This document shows positions 17,937 through 26,497 of a stretch of 64,000 nt of DNA, in pieces; within the stretch, counting starts at the first letter, position 1, and each line of letters starts with the position of its first letter. The stretch covers positions 620,001 to 684,000 of the forward strand of contig NZ_JACSCW010000003.1 in the NCBI RefSeq assembly GCF_014333585.1, given 5' to 3'. The translations under genes were made by a program, and so were the position numbers. This DNA comes from Hymenobacter sp. BT188. GTDB lineage: Bacteria; Bacteroidota; Bacteroidia; Cytophagales; Hymenobacteraceae. The notes beneath the pieces were generated by a model. It was not told where the DNA came from and did no database searches. It saw nothing but the letters and a program-made list of their open reading frames with translations.

Positions 17937-17984
17937 GGGCTGGTTGCATCACTTTAGAACAGAGAAAGCGGCTGGGGGGCTTTT

Positions 17985-18926
17985 TTATAGCATATTTCGT
18001 TGCAAAAACCGCTGAATGGTGCTGCGCCAGGCTACTTGGTGTTTGCTGTGATAAGGCTCGTGGCCCACGTCGGCAAAGTAGCGGCGCTGCTTCGGGCCAC
18101 TGAGCGCGGCGTAGATGGCGTCCGTTTCCTGGCGGGTTACGCGCGAGTCGGTGAGGCCGTAGAGTAGGAGAGTGGGCGTTTGAATACGGCTGGCGTAGGT
18201 GCGGGCATCCAGATCAAAAGCCCAGAAGCCGTTTTGCACGCCGCCCCAAAATACCAACAGGTTAGCGAGCGGGAAAGCGGGCACTTGCAGCGCATGAAAG
18301 CGATTTTTGGCGGTCTGGAGCATGCTGCCGTAGGGGCATTCCAAAATAGCTGCCGTCGGCCGCACGCCCAATTCGCTTTCCGCCCGCAGGATTGCTACCG
18401 CGCCCATCGAAACTCCATACACAAACAGAGGCACCGACGGCTGCTGCGCTTTCAGAAACGCGAAAGCGGCGGCTACGTCGTCGGCTTCGCGGTAGCCCAC
18501 GGTGGTTTGCACACCTTCAGAGCCACCATTGCCCGCAAAGTCGAGCAGCAAAACCGAAAAGCCTTGGTTCCGAAAAAACTCGGCCTCTGTCAGGAGCTTT
18601 GACTTGTCGCCGGTGTAGCCATGAAAAAGTGCCACCTGTCCCAGCGCGTCGGGCACAGGGCTAAACCAGGCCTCCAGTCGCCCATTAGGACTGTTTAGCA
18701 GAACGGTTTCGTAGGGAAACGTTGGCGTGGCCTGATTAACAGGCTTCGGATTCTGGATGCCCGTAAGCAGCAGCGCCGCCTTTTCCAAAGCCGAAAGCTG
18801 CTCCGGGCTAGCTTGCTTCGTGCCGGCTTCGTCGGAGAAATGGGTGAAGCGCCAGGCGTGAAAAAACGCTACCGCGTTGACCAGTACAAAGGCCAACGCA
18901 CCCGCGGTCAGCCAGCGTCGCTTCAT
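17985..18926 (-). CDS. Membrane-anchored alpha/beta hydrolase (S33/BAAT-like)
   Basis: The 313-residue protein has one N-terminal hydrophobic segment (about residues 7-25), either a signal anchor or a signal peptide. The hydrolase core shows the oxyanion region FHGYTGDKS, the strand LLLDFAGNGGSEG (key: DFAGNGGSEG), the nucleophile elbow GVSMG, an acid region LYGLTDSRVT and the catalytic His in DVGHEPY. The fold fits serine aminopeptidase-like or acyl-esterase proteins acting at the cell envelope; the substrate is unknown. Its start overlaps the stop of the pseudouridine synthase gene by four bases (ATGA), so the two are translationally coupled, with the synthase upstream. Confidence 0.85.
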   Translation of the reverse strand: MKRRWLTAGALAFVLVNAVAFFHAWRFTHFSDEAGTKQASPEQLSALEKAALLLTGIQNPKPVNQATPTFPYETVLLNSPNGRLEAWFSPVPDALGQVALFHGYTGDKSKLLTEAEFFRNQGFSVLLLDFAGNGGSEGVQTTVGYREADDVAAAFAFLKAQQPSVPLFVYGVSMGAVAILRAESELGVRPTAAILECPYGSMLQTAKNRFHALQVPAFPLANLLVFWGGVQNGFWAFDLDARTYASRIQTPTLLLYGLTDSRVTRQETDAIYAALSGPKQRRYFADVGHEPYHSKHQVAWRSTIQRFLQRNML

Positions 18927-19714
18927 CGGGGGCGGGAGGTTTTGGAGCCACGCTTGGGCCGGGAATTACCACCTGTTGGTGTTTTTCCAGATGCTGGAGA
19001 TCCGCCAAACTTGGGACCTGCCGGCGTAAAGGGCTTGCGTTTGGGCGCGCCTTCCGCCTTAGCGCCCGGTGTCGTGTTCGGTGCCGACTTTTTGGGCGCC
19101 GAGTCTTTCGAAAGCGGGGGCCGCTCGCCGGGCATTTTGGTGGCCGAAAAAGCGGCTTTCAGCTTGGCCGCTTCGGGCGCGGTTAGCTCGCGCCACTGGC
19201 CGGGGGCCAGATTTTCGACTTCCAGGTGCCCAATCTTCACGCGCACCAGGCGCAGCGTAGGAAAGCCCACAGCAGCCGTCATCTTGCGCACCTGCCGGTT
19301 AATGCCCTGCGAAATCGTGATTTGCAGCCAGGAAGCAGGAATATTTGCCCGAAAGCGGATGGGCTTGGGTCGCTCCCAGATAGCCGGTGGCTCGGGCAGT
19401 AGCTCCACTTCGGCTGGTGCCGTAAAGCTAGTTTTGATATCAACGCCCCGCCGCAAAGTAGCTATTGCCTCTTCCGTGGGTACGCCTTCTACCTGCACCC
19501 AATACGTTTTGGGCACCTTGAAGCGTGGCTCCGACAGGCGATGCTGCAAGGGCTTATCGTCAGTGAGCAGCACGAGGCCTTCGCTGTCGAAATCGAGTCG
19601 ACCGACGGGGTAAATTTTGGGGATTGGTACGAAGTCCTTGAGCGTGGCGCGGCCGTTTTCGTCCGTGAATTGGGTGAGAACTTCGAAGGGTTTGTTGAGC
19701 AGGACGTAGCGCAT
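18923..19714 (-). CDS. 23S rRNA or tRNA pseudouridine synthase, RsuA/RluE family
   Basis: The protein (263 residues) begins MRYVLLNKPFEVLTQF, the standard RsuA-family start without an S4 domain, as in RluE. It has the catalytic motif PVGRLDFDSEGLVLLTDD with Asp41, then KTYWVQVEG and ISQGINRQVRKMTAAVGFPTLRLVRVKIG (key: GINRQVRKM). A 65-residue C-terminal extension is rich in Lys, Pro, Gly and Ser and looks disordered and RNA-binding. RluE modifies U2457 of E. coli 23S rRNA; whether this one does the same is inference. The ATG at 19714 is chosen over one 42 bases upstream. It overlaps the hydrolase gene by four bases. Confidence 0.88.
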   Translation of the reverse strand: MRYVLLNKPFEVLTQFTDENGRATLKDFVPIPKIYPVGRLDFDSEGLVLLTDDKPLQHRLSEPRFKVPKTYWVQVEGVPTEEAIATLRRGVDIKTSFTAPAEVELLPEPPAIWERPKPIRFRANIPASWLQITISQGINRQVRKMTAAVGFPTLRLVRVKIGHLEVENLAPGQWRELTAPEAAKLKAAFSATKMPGERPPLSKDSAPKKSAPNTTPGAKAEGAPKRKPFTPAGPKFGGSPASGKTPTGGNSRPKRGSKTSRPR

Positions 19715-19857
19715 GAGGCGGAAAGGTAAAAGCAGAGTTGGTTTCTCTGCCCTCAATCAAGATTCGCAAAAGGCAGCGAAAAAGCAAAGGTCGGCAGAAC
19801 CAGCCGCTTTAGCGCTAGAACCCAGCGGAAAGGAGAAAGTAGACGGCTGGGGGGCTT

Positions 19858-20337
19858 TTATTCGGCCTTTATGCGGTTGGCCGGCTGTAGCGCCACCTGG
19901 CCACTGAACAGCACCACCACATCGCGCGGCGGATAAACTACGGCGTCTACACTGTCGCGATGTGTGGTTCCGTCACCGTCTTCGCTGCGGTACACGTGGC
20001 GCACGAAAAGGCCGATGCGCGACGTGTCGGCCTGCCGCGCCAGCAACTGCTGCCGCTCCTGAGCCCGGCGAGTAAAGTCAGCCGTCGGAGCCTGCGCATT
20101 ATTAGCCACAGCCGTAACAGCAGCATCGTTGCGCTGATTCACTTTCACCACGTAGGCAATCGAATCCTGGCGGGTAAAGGGTTGAATATAAAAGGTTTCA
20201 GAGCGGTAGTTGCCCGTTTTGCTCATGCCCTGCTGCACGTGTTCCGATACGGCTGCTTGCGCGTGTTCGGCCGGCGATTGCTCGCAGCTGGTTAGTAAAG
20301 CGGTTAGCGCGAAGGCGTAGAAAAAGGCAGATTTCAT
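19858..20337 (-). CDS. Hypothetical lipoprotein
   Basis: The 159-residue protein has a type II signal peptide with lipobox LLTSC (Cys18). The mature part contains QGMSKTGNYRSETFYIQPF, an Ala/Gln-rich stretch and a C-terminal segment with DSVDAVVYPPRDVVVLFSGQVAL. I recognise no named family. It is probably anchored in the outer or inner membrane facing the periplasm. The stop codon follows directly after a single GGGGGGC motif at 19849-19855. The gene lies between the synthase and the VWA gene, all on the minus strand but with gaps of more than 120 bases. Confidence 0.65.
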   Translation of the reverse strand: MKSAFFYAFALTALLTSCEQSPAEHAQAAVSEHVQQGMSKTGNYRSETFYIQPFTRQDSIAYVVKVNQRNDAAVTAVANNAQAPTADFTRRAQERQQLLARQADTSRIGLFVRHVYRSEDGDGTTHRDSVDAVVYPPRDVVVLFSGQVALQPANRIKAE

Positions 20338-20372
20338 TGGGTAAGCAAAGTAGAAGAGACGTTATAGCTGGC

Positions 20373-20402
20373 CATAGAGACACTTATTCGCATCTGACCG
20401 TT
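20373..20402. repeat. Diverged single arm of the 15462 inverted repeat
   Basis: TAGAGACACTTATTCGCATC resembles the arm core TAGAGACGCGTATTCGCGTC with a few changes. Only one arm is visible, so this is a decayed copy. Confidence 0.5.
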
Positions 20403-20460
20403 CCTGGTGTAGACTTGTTAAACAACGTGTTTATGGTCCAATAATGGAATTTCAGGTTGA

Positions 20461-22566
20461 TTAAATGCCCCCCGAATACTTGCGGGCCGCCCATTCAGTT
20501 GTTACCAACGCCATCAACAAGAAAAACAGCCACTTTAGGTTTATCAGGTCCTTGATACTTTCTTGGCTGTAAATCACGGGCTTGTAATTGGCATTCTGAA
20601 TATCCTGGGTGAGCTGGTCGAACTGCTGCGGATAATACAGGCGCGAGCCGCTGCGCCGGGCGAGCTGGTAGAGCAAGTTGTGGTCGGCGCGGGCGTTGAG
20701 GGCTTCGAGCTGCTGCTCCTGCACCAGCAGCTCCCCCCGATCCTGCTGATTTTGCCCCCCAAGCGTGGCGCGAGCTACATAGCGGTACACGCCGCCAGGA
20801 AGAGTGCCGAGGCGCAGCGGCGCCCCATCTTCGCTATTTGTGAAGGAGTAATTGCGGGTGCGCTGCTGCTCGTCGGTCAGCGTCAGCTCGATTTTCTGAC
20901 CATAAATACGCTCGAAAATAGCGTTATATGTTTCGGCTCCAAAGGTGATTTCGTCGGCCGTAGTGAAAGCATCTTGGGTTGGATATACGTCGAGTCGTTT
21001 TTTATTCGCGTTAGCGGTAAGTAGTTGGAGCGTGCGGGTGATGAGGCGGTCGTAGGCGTCGGGGCGGTCGGCGTGGTCGGCGGCCTCCTGTAGGCGCCAC
21101 TGCCAGCCGCCGTCGGTGAGCAGGGTAGCGCGGCGCTGCTCAGGCGTGCCGCCAAACACCAGAAGGGGCTTTTGCGTTTTCAACCGGCCTACCTGCTGAT
21201 ACAGTGCCACTTCGGCCCCGCCGCCCAAACGGTATTCGCCAAACGGTACCGGCGCGGGCGGATATGCCGCGAAGCGCCGCAAGGCATCTTCCTCAAATGA
21301 AAACCGCGAAAACGAGGTATTCAGCACGGGCGTCACCTCATCCGTCTGCTGTCCGCGAGGCGCGATGGTAAGGCCGGCACCAAGGTTATTATAGGCGTTC
21401 AAATCGGACTGAGCGCCAATGATAAAGAGCGCCGGAATGCGACGATTTCGCACCTGAGCCAGCACCTCATTGCCCACGCCCGTGCGAGCGGGCAATTGGT
21501 GCAGAATGGCCACATCATAATCCTGGGCTTTGAGGGGCTCAATGCCGGGCAAATAAATTGTCAGGTCGAAGTTGTCGTTCTGCAAAATTGCCCCCCGGAG
21601 CGCTTTTATATCTGGGTGAGGCGCAGCGCCGGCCAGCAGCACCCGCAGCTTGCCTTTTACTACTTCGATATATGCGTTTTTGGTGTTGTTGAGGGGCGTG
21701 AATTCGCCGGATTGGGCTTGAACAGCAACTTCGTAGCGACGCTTGCCGGGGGCTGGAGCAGTTAGCAAGAAGGTGGTTTTCTGCCGACGCTGACCGCGGG
21801 GCAAATTCACCTGTTTGGTTTGCAGTACGCGGCCATTTTCGCGCAGCCGCACCGTGGCGGTGCCGCCTCCGAAACCTTCATAGCCGATTTCGGCCTCAAT
21901 GGGGAAGCGGTTGCCGCTGAAAGCCACACGGTTATAGTTCAGCGTAGGCACACTCAGGTCGCGCTTAGGCACAGTGTCGCCCACGGCCACGCTATAAATC
22001 GGAAAGTTAAACTCAGAGTACACCGGTGAGCGGCCCTGGTTCACCAACCCATCCGACACGAGCACCACGCCAGCCAGATTTCGCCCGTCATAGCTCTCAC
22101 GTACGTACGTCAGCAAGCCATCCAGGTCGGTGGCAGGTGCCTGAAACCGCACCGAATCGGGCCGGACAGCGCGAGCCGGGCTGGGGGGCAAAATCTGCGT
22201 CTCGACCCGAAAGCCTTTGTCCTGTAATGTAGTAGCCAATTGCTGCAAGCCGGTAGTAGCCTGGCGCAACACCGCTGGCGGCGTAAAAAGCCCCACCGAC
22301 TGGGAGTTGTCCACAGCCAGCACGATGGTAGGTGCTTCGGTGGTAGTGGTGGTCGTTTTGACGAAGGGTGAAAGCAGCAGAAAGCACAAAAAGCTCACGA
22401 CTATGAAGCGCAACGCGGCCAGCGCGTAGTTCAGGGCCTTGCTCCAAGGCGCCTTGGCCGAGTAAAGCAGCGCCGCGTAGCCCGCGCCTACGGCCAGGCA
22501 CAACAGTATAAACCAGGGAGAAGCAGCGACGGAAATCAAAGACAACAGGTTCAGATGGAATTCCAA
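20461..22566 (-). CDS. VWA-domain membrane protein (BatA/GATase-like)
   Basis: This 701-residue protein has two N-terminal helices (about 15-33 and 45-66), then a von Willebrand factor A domain with the MIDAS start VLAVDNSQSVG near residue 82 and VVLVSDGLVNQG (key: SDGLVNQG) near 170. Middle residues 200-300 look like beta-sandwich repeats (PTLNYNRVAFSGNRFPIEAEIGY). Residues 305-500 resemble the glutamine-amidotransferase-like part of such proteins (RVLLAGAAPHPDIKALR). A C-terminal helix ends LKWLFFLLMALVTTEWAARKY, typical of this Bacteroidota family. It is an inner-membrane protein with a large periplasmic part. Its function is not established, and it is not in a Bat operon here. Four GGGGGGC motifs fall inside or at the end of it. 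Confidence 0.78.
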   Translation of the reverse strand: MEFHLNLLSLISVAASPWFILLCLAVGAGYAALLYSAKAPWSKALNYALAALRFIVVSFLCFLLLSPFVKTTTTTTEAPTIVLAVDNSQSVGLFTPPAVLRQATTGLQQLATTLQDKGFRVETQILPPSPARAVRPDSVRFQAPATDLDGLLTYVRESYDGRNLAGVVLVSDGLVNQGRSPVYSEFNFPIYSVAVGDTVPKRDLSVPTLNYNRVAFSGNRFPIEAEIGYEGFGGGTATVRLRENGRVLQTKQVNLPRGQRRQKTTFLLTAPAPGKRRYEVAVQAQSGEFTPLNNTKNAYIEVVKGKLRVLLAGAAPHPDIKALRGAILQNDNFDLTIYLPGIEPLKAQDYDVAILHQLPARTGVGNEVLAQVRNRRIPALFIIGAQSDLNAYNNLGAGLTIAPRGQQTDEVTPVLNTSFSRFSFEEDALRRFAAYPPAPVPFGEYRLGGGAEVALYQQVGRLKTQKPLLVFGGTPEQRRATLLTDGGWQWRLQEAADHADRPDAYDRLITRTLQLLTANANKKRLDVYPTQDAFTTADEITFGAETYNAIFERIYGQKIELTLTDEQQRTRNYSFTNSEDGAPLRLGTLPGGVYRYVARATLGGQNQQDRGELLVQEQQLEALNARADHNLLYQLARRSGSRLYYPQQFDQLTQDIQNANYKPVIYSQESIKDLINLKWLFFLLMALVTTEWAARKYSGGI

Positions 22567-22736
22567 GAACCCCGATGCGGCCCAGTTGGTTGCGCGCCGG
22601 AGTTGATGGGGAGCGAAGGTAGGTAGTTGTTAGGTTAGCGGTTTATAAATAAGAAAGTTTTATAGTGAAGGCTTGGGGCATCTTGAGGTATTATAACTTG
22701 CCGCTTAAATACTATAAAAATAAATTTTCACTTTCT

Positions 22737-23282
22737 ATGCTGAATAGCTCATCTGTAAATAAAAAGTATGAGATTAAAATGTTGCTACTTGGAGTTATGT
22801 CTACTTTATTAGGTCTATATAGCCTGCCATATATTTTCGTTTCTAAATCATCATTAATACCGTTGAAAGGAACCCTTAATTTTGCCAAGACCTATATAAC
22901 TACAGTTGAAGATCGGAAGGGAAATAAAAGTCGTAAATCAGAGCTTATTTTCTCTTTGAAAGAATATAATAAAGTGTATTCGATTGGTGAAAATATAGGA
23001 ACAGACTATCGAGATGATAACCATGAAAAGATCGCGCAAAAACTAAATCAGGCAAGTTTAGTCACTGTGTGGATTAAGAAAAGCGAAATAAACTCTTCAG
23101 AACCCGAAGTTTTTCAAATTGATGGCCCCGATGATTTAATCATATTAAGTATTGCAGAGGTTAAAAATACAAAGAGGTTTATAATAACGTTTTCATTAAT
23201 TTTTGGCTTGGTATGTATAAAAGTATTTTTTTGGATGAGGTTTCCAGAAAAAATGAGATCGATTTTTCTTTCAAAGAATTAA
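22737..23282 (+). CDS. AT-rich orphan membrane protein, DUF3592-like
   Basis: The 181-residue protein has a helix near residues 14-38, a soluble middle with LKGTLNFAKTYITTVEDRKGNKSRKSELIFSLK (key: GNKSRKSELIF) and VYSIGENIG, and a final helix around FIITFSLIFGLVCIKVFFW. The helix-beta domain-helix layout resembles DUF3592 proteins, which is a tentative assignment. The gene is far richer in A and T than its neighbours, uses AAA/AAT/ATA codons heavily, and has no GGGGGGC motif, which suggests recent acquisition. I take the ATG at 22737; a GTG at 22665 is in frame. It converges on the YiiX-like gene with six bases between. Confidence 0.6.
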   Translation: MLNSSSVNKKYEIKMLLLGVMSTLLGLYSLPYIFVSKSSLIPLKGTLNFAKTYITTVEDRKGNKSRKSELIFSLKEYNKVYSIGENIGTDYRDDNHEKIAQKLNQASLVTVWIKKSEINSSEPEVFQIDGPDDLIILSIAEVKNTKRFIITFSLIFGLVCIKVFFWMRFPEKMRSIFLSKN

Positions 23283-23288
23283 ATAAAA

Positions 23289-23960
23289 TCACCTCACCGT
23301 CACCAACTCTTTACTCTCAAACATTCGAACCGGCGAAATAACCTTTTCTGTCAGCGGAATAAGGTTGCCGTAGCGCTCCTTTAGCTTAGCCTGCACAGCA
23401 GGATGGCTCGGATCAAATTCCCGCAGTGTCTGGAGCTGCCCGATTTCACGACCAGTTGCTTGCTGATACATTTTCCAGAGTAGTTCAGAGCAGTAAATCC
23501 GTTCATCGGACCAGCCGAAGTAGAGGTCGTAGCTTTTGCCACGGTACTGCTCGCCAGCGGCTTGCAGGCGTTGGAGCGCGGCGGGCGTGAGTATAGTTTT
23601 GGCATCGCGTAGGCGCTTCACTACAAACTTTCCTTCCTTGCCCCGTGCTATCCACACTGCTAGAGATGTTTCGCTCACTGGCTGCACGGCCTCAAATACG
23701 CGCCACTCCTTGCCCTTCCGAAACAGGATGCCGCAGTGGCTGTACGGAGAGTGAGTAGCCAACTGAATAGCTTGGCTCTGCGCAGAAAGAGAAGTTTGAA
23801 AAATCAGGTCGCCATCGTGCAGCTTCGGAGCCATTTCATTCACCGTGGCCTTGACGGTGCGGGCTTGCTGAAATCGGCTGTAGCGGTGGTGCAGACGCGG
23901 ATAAGCAAGAAACGCCAATAGCAGTAGCGGTAGTAGAAACAGCAGGATACGTCTGGGCAT
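23289..23960 (-). CDS. YiiX/YebB-like permuted papain-like amidase
   Basis: The 223-residue protein has an N-terminal hydrophobic segment (residues 4-20) and a domain of the permuted NlpC/P60-papain type (YiiX/YebB, DUF830). Markers are LHDGDLIFQTS, the catalytic His in HSPYSHCGILF, FEAVQPV and the catalytic Cys in DERIYCSELLWKMY. In this circularly permuted group the His precedes the Cys. Such proteins are thought to act on lipids or peptides at the envelope, but the substrate is unknown. It is a single gene convergent with the AT-rich gene. Confidence 0.85.
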   Translation of the reverse strand: MPRRILLFLLPLLLLAFLAYPRLHHRYSRFQQARTVKATVNEMAPKLHDGDLIFQTSLSAQSQAIQLATHSPYSHCGILFRKGKEWRVFEAVQPVSETSLAVWIARGKEGKFVVKRLRDAKTILTPAALQRLQAAGEQYRGKSYDLYFGWSDERIYCSELLWKMYQQATGREIGQLQTLREFDPSHPAVQAKLKERYGNLIPLTEKVISPVRMFESKELVTVR

Positions 23961-24118
23961 TATGAGGTCGCTAGGTAGTTGGGTATGAGATGTATAAGGA
24001 ATATCAAAGTTTACAAAAAACCTCAGCAGGAGCGACGATGAAGCATGCCGCCCGCTTTATCGCTTCGCTAACTCTCATATTGACAACCATCACATCTCTA
24101 TCAATTCGTTTTAGAGCA

Positions 24119-24158
24119 ATGCTGACAACACGGTAGAGATGCGCCCGGTTGTCAGCAT
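24119..24158. repeat. Hairpin with 11-base perfect arms
   Basis: ATGCTGACAAC at 24119-24129 pairs with GTTGTCAGCAT at 24148-24158 around an 18-base loop. It lies in the gap (23961-24207) between the response regulator and the YiiX-like gene and has no T run, so it is not a typical terminator. I see nothing else in that gap. Confidence 0.55.
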
Positions 24159-24207
24159 GACCTTCTATTGCGACGGCCACAACGAGTCGCTAAGCGAGAG
24201 CTTGACG

Positions 24208-24897
24208 TCACGTAATTAGTTTGTACCCTATTCCCCGGATATTCAAAATCTCGATACCTAGATCGTGGCGCAGGTGTTTGCGTAGCTTAGAAATAAACAC
24301 ATCCATGGAGCGAGCGGTGAAGAAATTGTCGTCGCCCCAAAGTTGTTGCAGGCAGCGCTGCCGGTCCAGCACGCGGCCCTGGTGTTGCACAAGCAGGCGG
24401 AGTAGCTCGGCTTCTCGGTGCGATAATTTGGTGATAGGCTGACCCGGGAATACAAGCTCTTGCTTGAGGGGGAAAAAAGTATAGCCGCCTAAAGCGAGGC
24501 TGGGGGATATTTCTGCTTCCACTACTGGGGTCGAGCGGCGTAGCAACTCGCGGATGCGCAAAAGCAATTCCTCTAAGCTGAAAGGCTTTTTGAGGTAATC
24601 ATTACCACCCACGGTAAAACCGCGCACTACATCGGCAGGCAGCGATTTGGCCGTGAGGAAGAGTGCGGGCGTTTGCTGGTCGGTGCGGCGAATTTCGCGC
24701 ACGAAGGAAAAGCCATCGAGCACCGGCAGCATCACATCCACGATGCAGAGGGCGAATGTTGTTTGGTGGAAAGCGGCCAGGCCTTGGCGCCCATCCGTGA
24801 CGTGCGTAACCTGAAAACCACTGCGACCCAGGCTCTCACTTAGGATGCGGGCTAGGGGCAACTCGTCTTCAAGCAAAAGAAGATGCGGCAGGTTCAT
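24208..24897 (-). CDS. OmpR-family response regulator
   Basis: The 229-residue protein has a receiver domain with the acidic pair Glu10-Asp11, phospho-acceptor Asp54 (CIVDVMLPVLDGF), and Lys in NDYLKKPFS near 104. A winged-helix DNA-binding domain follows (LSHREAELLRLLVQHQGRVLDRQRCLQQLWG; key: LSHREAELL), ending with SKLRKHLRHDLGIEILNIRGIGYKL (key: IRGIGYKL). I start at the ATG at 24897 (MNLPHLLLLEDELPLA). The start lies inside the end of the kinase gene, a 29-base overlap, so the pair is translationally coupled. Confidence 0.92.
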   Translation of the reverse strand: MNLPHLLLLEDELPLARILSESLGRSGFQVTHVTDGRQGLAAFHQTTFALCIVDVMLPVLDGFSFVREIRRTDQQTPALFLTAKSLPADVVRGFTVGGNDYLKKPFSLEELLLRIRELLRRSTPVVEAEISPSLALGGYTFFPLKQELVFPGQPITKLSHREAELLRLLVQHQGRVLDRQRCLQQLWGDDNFFTARSMDVFISKLRKHLRHDLGIEILNIRGIGYKLIT

Positions 24898-26374
24898 GTT
24901 GGGCCAATGGCAGAGTGATGGTGAAGCTAGTGCCGCGTTCCTCGACGCTTTGCAGCGAAATTTGCCCCCCAAGCTGCTCCACAATGGTTCTGGCGTAATT
25001 TAGTCCCAGCCCGTACCCTTTAACAGTGTGGATGTTGCCAGTTGGCACTCGGAAAAACTTATCAAACACTTTATCCTGATAAGCCAGCGGAATACCCTGG
25101 CCATTATCCGTGACTTTTAGCTCGGCCGTGCCTGCTTGCGCAGAGCAGAAAACAGAAATGTGGGGTTGGCCAGAACAGTATTTAAGGGCATTGTCGAGAA
25201 GCGTAGTTAACACGTTGGCTAGGTGGGTTTCGTCGCCAAGAATATAGATGGGCGCTGAGGGCTGGTGATAAGTAAGGTGAGCCTGAGTGAGCTGGGGGGC
25301 ATTTTGGTGCAAAACCTGAGTAACAAGCTCGGGTAAATCGAGTAGGTGATTAGCCAGCGCAGGTGTAGCCTGCTCTAGCACCACATGGCGCAGAATCTGG
25401 TCAATCAAGCCAGTAAGGCGTCCAGATTGTTGACGGATAATATGGAGGTAGTCGTTGGTGGCCTCGGGGCTTAAATCGAAGCTTTGTAGGGCTTCGGTAG
25501 CCAGACTAATGGTAGCCACAGGCGTTTTTAGCTCGTGGGTCATGTTGTTTACAAAGTCGTTTTTTAGCTCGGCCAGCCGGCGTTGGCGTAACAGCGTACG
25601 CGCCGTGAAGCCGAAGCAGCCCAACACGATGAGCAGCAAAAGAAACGAGCTACCTAGCACCCATTTCATACGTTCCAGAAACACTAGATTAGGGTCTGGG
25701 AACCAAGCCCTCACCAGCTCGTCTTTTTTCATGATTCCCGTTTGGAAAGAACGGGTGCCGTAAGCTGCGCGGGGTAATTCTGTGGGGAGCTTTTTACTTT
25801 CAGTAAGCTGAAAATCGGCGTTAATATCACGCTCGCGCAAACTCGCAGTGTACAAAGTTCGCAGGCGTTGGTGATTTACTTGGCTCTGCTCAGCAGCGAG
25901 AATAAGCTGGTCGCCGAGGCGCTTGGTATGGTAATAAATGAATCCTTGATGCAAGTTCTGAGCAACGGTGCCAGTAGAGAAACGGCGGATGAAAAACTCC
26001 CTGGCTTGGGGCGTAATGGTAGTGAGCTGCTGCCTAAAGTCATCAAAGCTGACTTTAAAAGGTTTACGCTTCTCGCCAAGAAATGGGTGCTTGTCGGCCA
26101 GGGTGAAGGTCGTTGTGTGATACACCGGGTTTAGGTAACAGCCGATTACTACCTGATTGGTGTCAGCTAGCCAACCTTGGTACTGGCGCACTAATTGGCG
26201 CCGCCGCTGCGCGACCTCCTGCTGCACGGCCGTTTCTAAGGCTGCATTGGTATCTTGGCGGAAGCTGCGTGTAGCACTTCGATACGCTTGATAATTCCAG
26301 TAGAATTGGAAACCCAGCAGGCCCACTGTACAAGCTGTCATCAACCCCAATACCAAGTGAATGCTGTGCTTCAT
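24869..26374 (-). CDS. Sensor histidine kinase, paired with OmpR-type regulator
   Basis: The 501-residue kinase has a helix at residues 6-27, a periplasmic sensor region to about 230, a second helix (WVLGSSFLLLLIVLGCFGF), a HisKA dimerisation domain with phospho-acceptor His280 in FVNNMTHELKTPVATI, and an ATPase domain with N box DNALKYC, G1 VTDNGQGIP and G2 GYGLGLNYA. The sensor region has no named fold that I recognise. A GGGGGGC motif lies within the ATPase part. It is divergent from the exported protein at 26498, which is its most likely target. Confidence 0.92.
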   Translation of the reverse strand: MKHSIHLVLGLMTACTVGLLGFQFYWNYQAYRSATRSFRQDTNAALETAVQQEVAQRRRQLVRQYQGWLADTNQVVIGCYLNPVYHTTTFTLADKHPFLGEKRKPFKVSFDDFRQQLTTITPQAREFFIRRFSTGTVAQNLHQGFIYYHTKRLGDQLILAAEQSQVNHQRLRTLYTASLRERDINADFQLTESKKLPTELPRAAYGTRSFQTGIMKKDELVRAWFPDPNLVFLERMKWVLGSSFLLLLIVLGCFGFTARTLLRQRRLAELKNDFVNNMTHELKTPVATISLATEALQSFDLSPEATNDYLHIIRQQSGRLTGLIDQILRHVVLEQATPALANHLLDLPELVTQVLHQNAPQLTQAHLTYHQPSAPIYILGDETHLANVLTTLLDNALKYCSGQPHISVFCSAQAGTAELKVTDNGQGIPLAYQDKVFDKFFRVPTGNIHTVKGYGLGLNYARTIVEQLGGQISLQSVEERGTSFTITLPLAQHEPAASSFA

Positions 26375-26497
26375 CTGCCTAAAGATAGGCGGCGCACTGC
26401 CAGCTTATCAGACTTTTAACACTAATTAACATTACTTAACGGGACTTAACAGTAAGGCATTGGGATAGAAGCGTGCTTTGTCAAAAAAGCTCCTGCC

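Noticed and set aside
20461..22566. Bat aerotolerance operon member
   Set aside because: The VWA gene has a MIDAS motif, but no MoxR, DUF58 or other Bat gene lies next to it.
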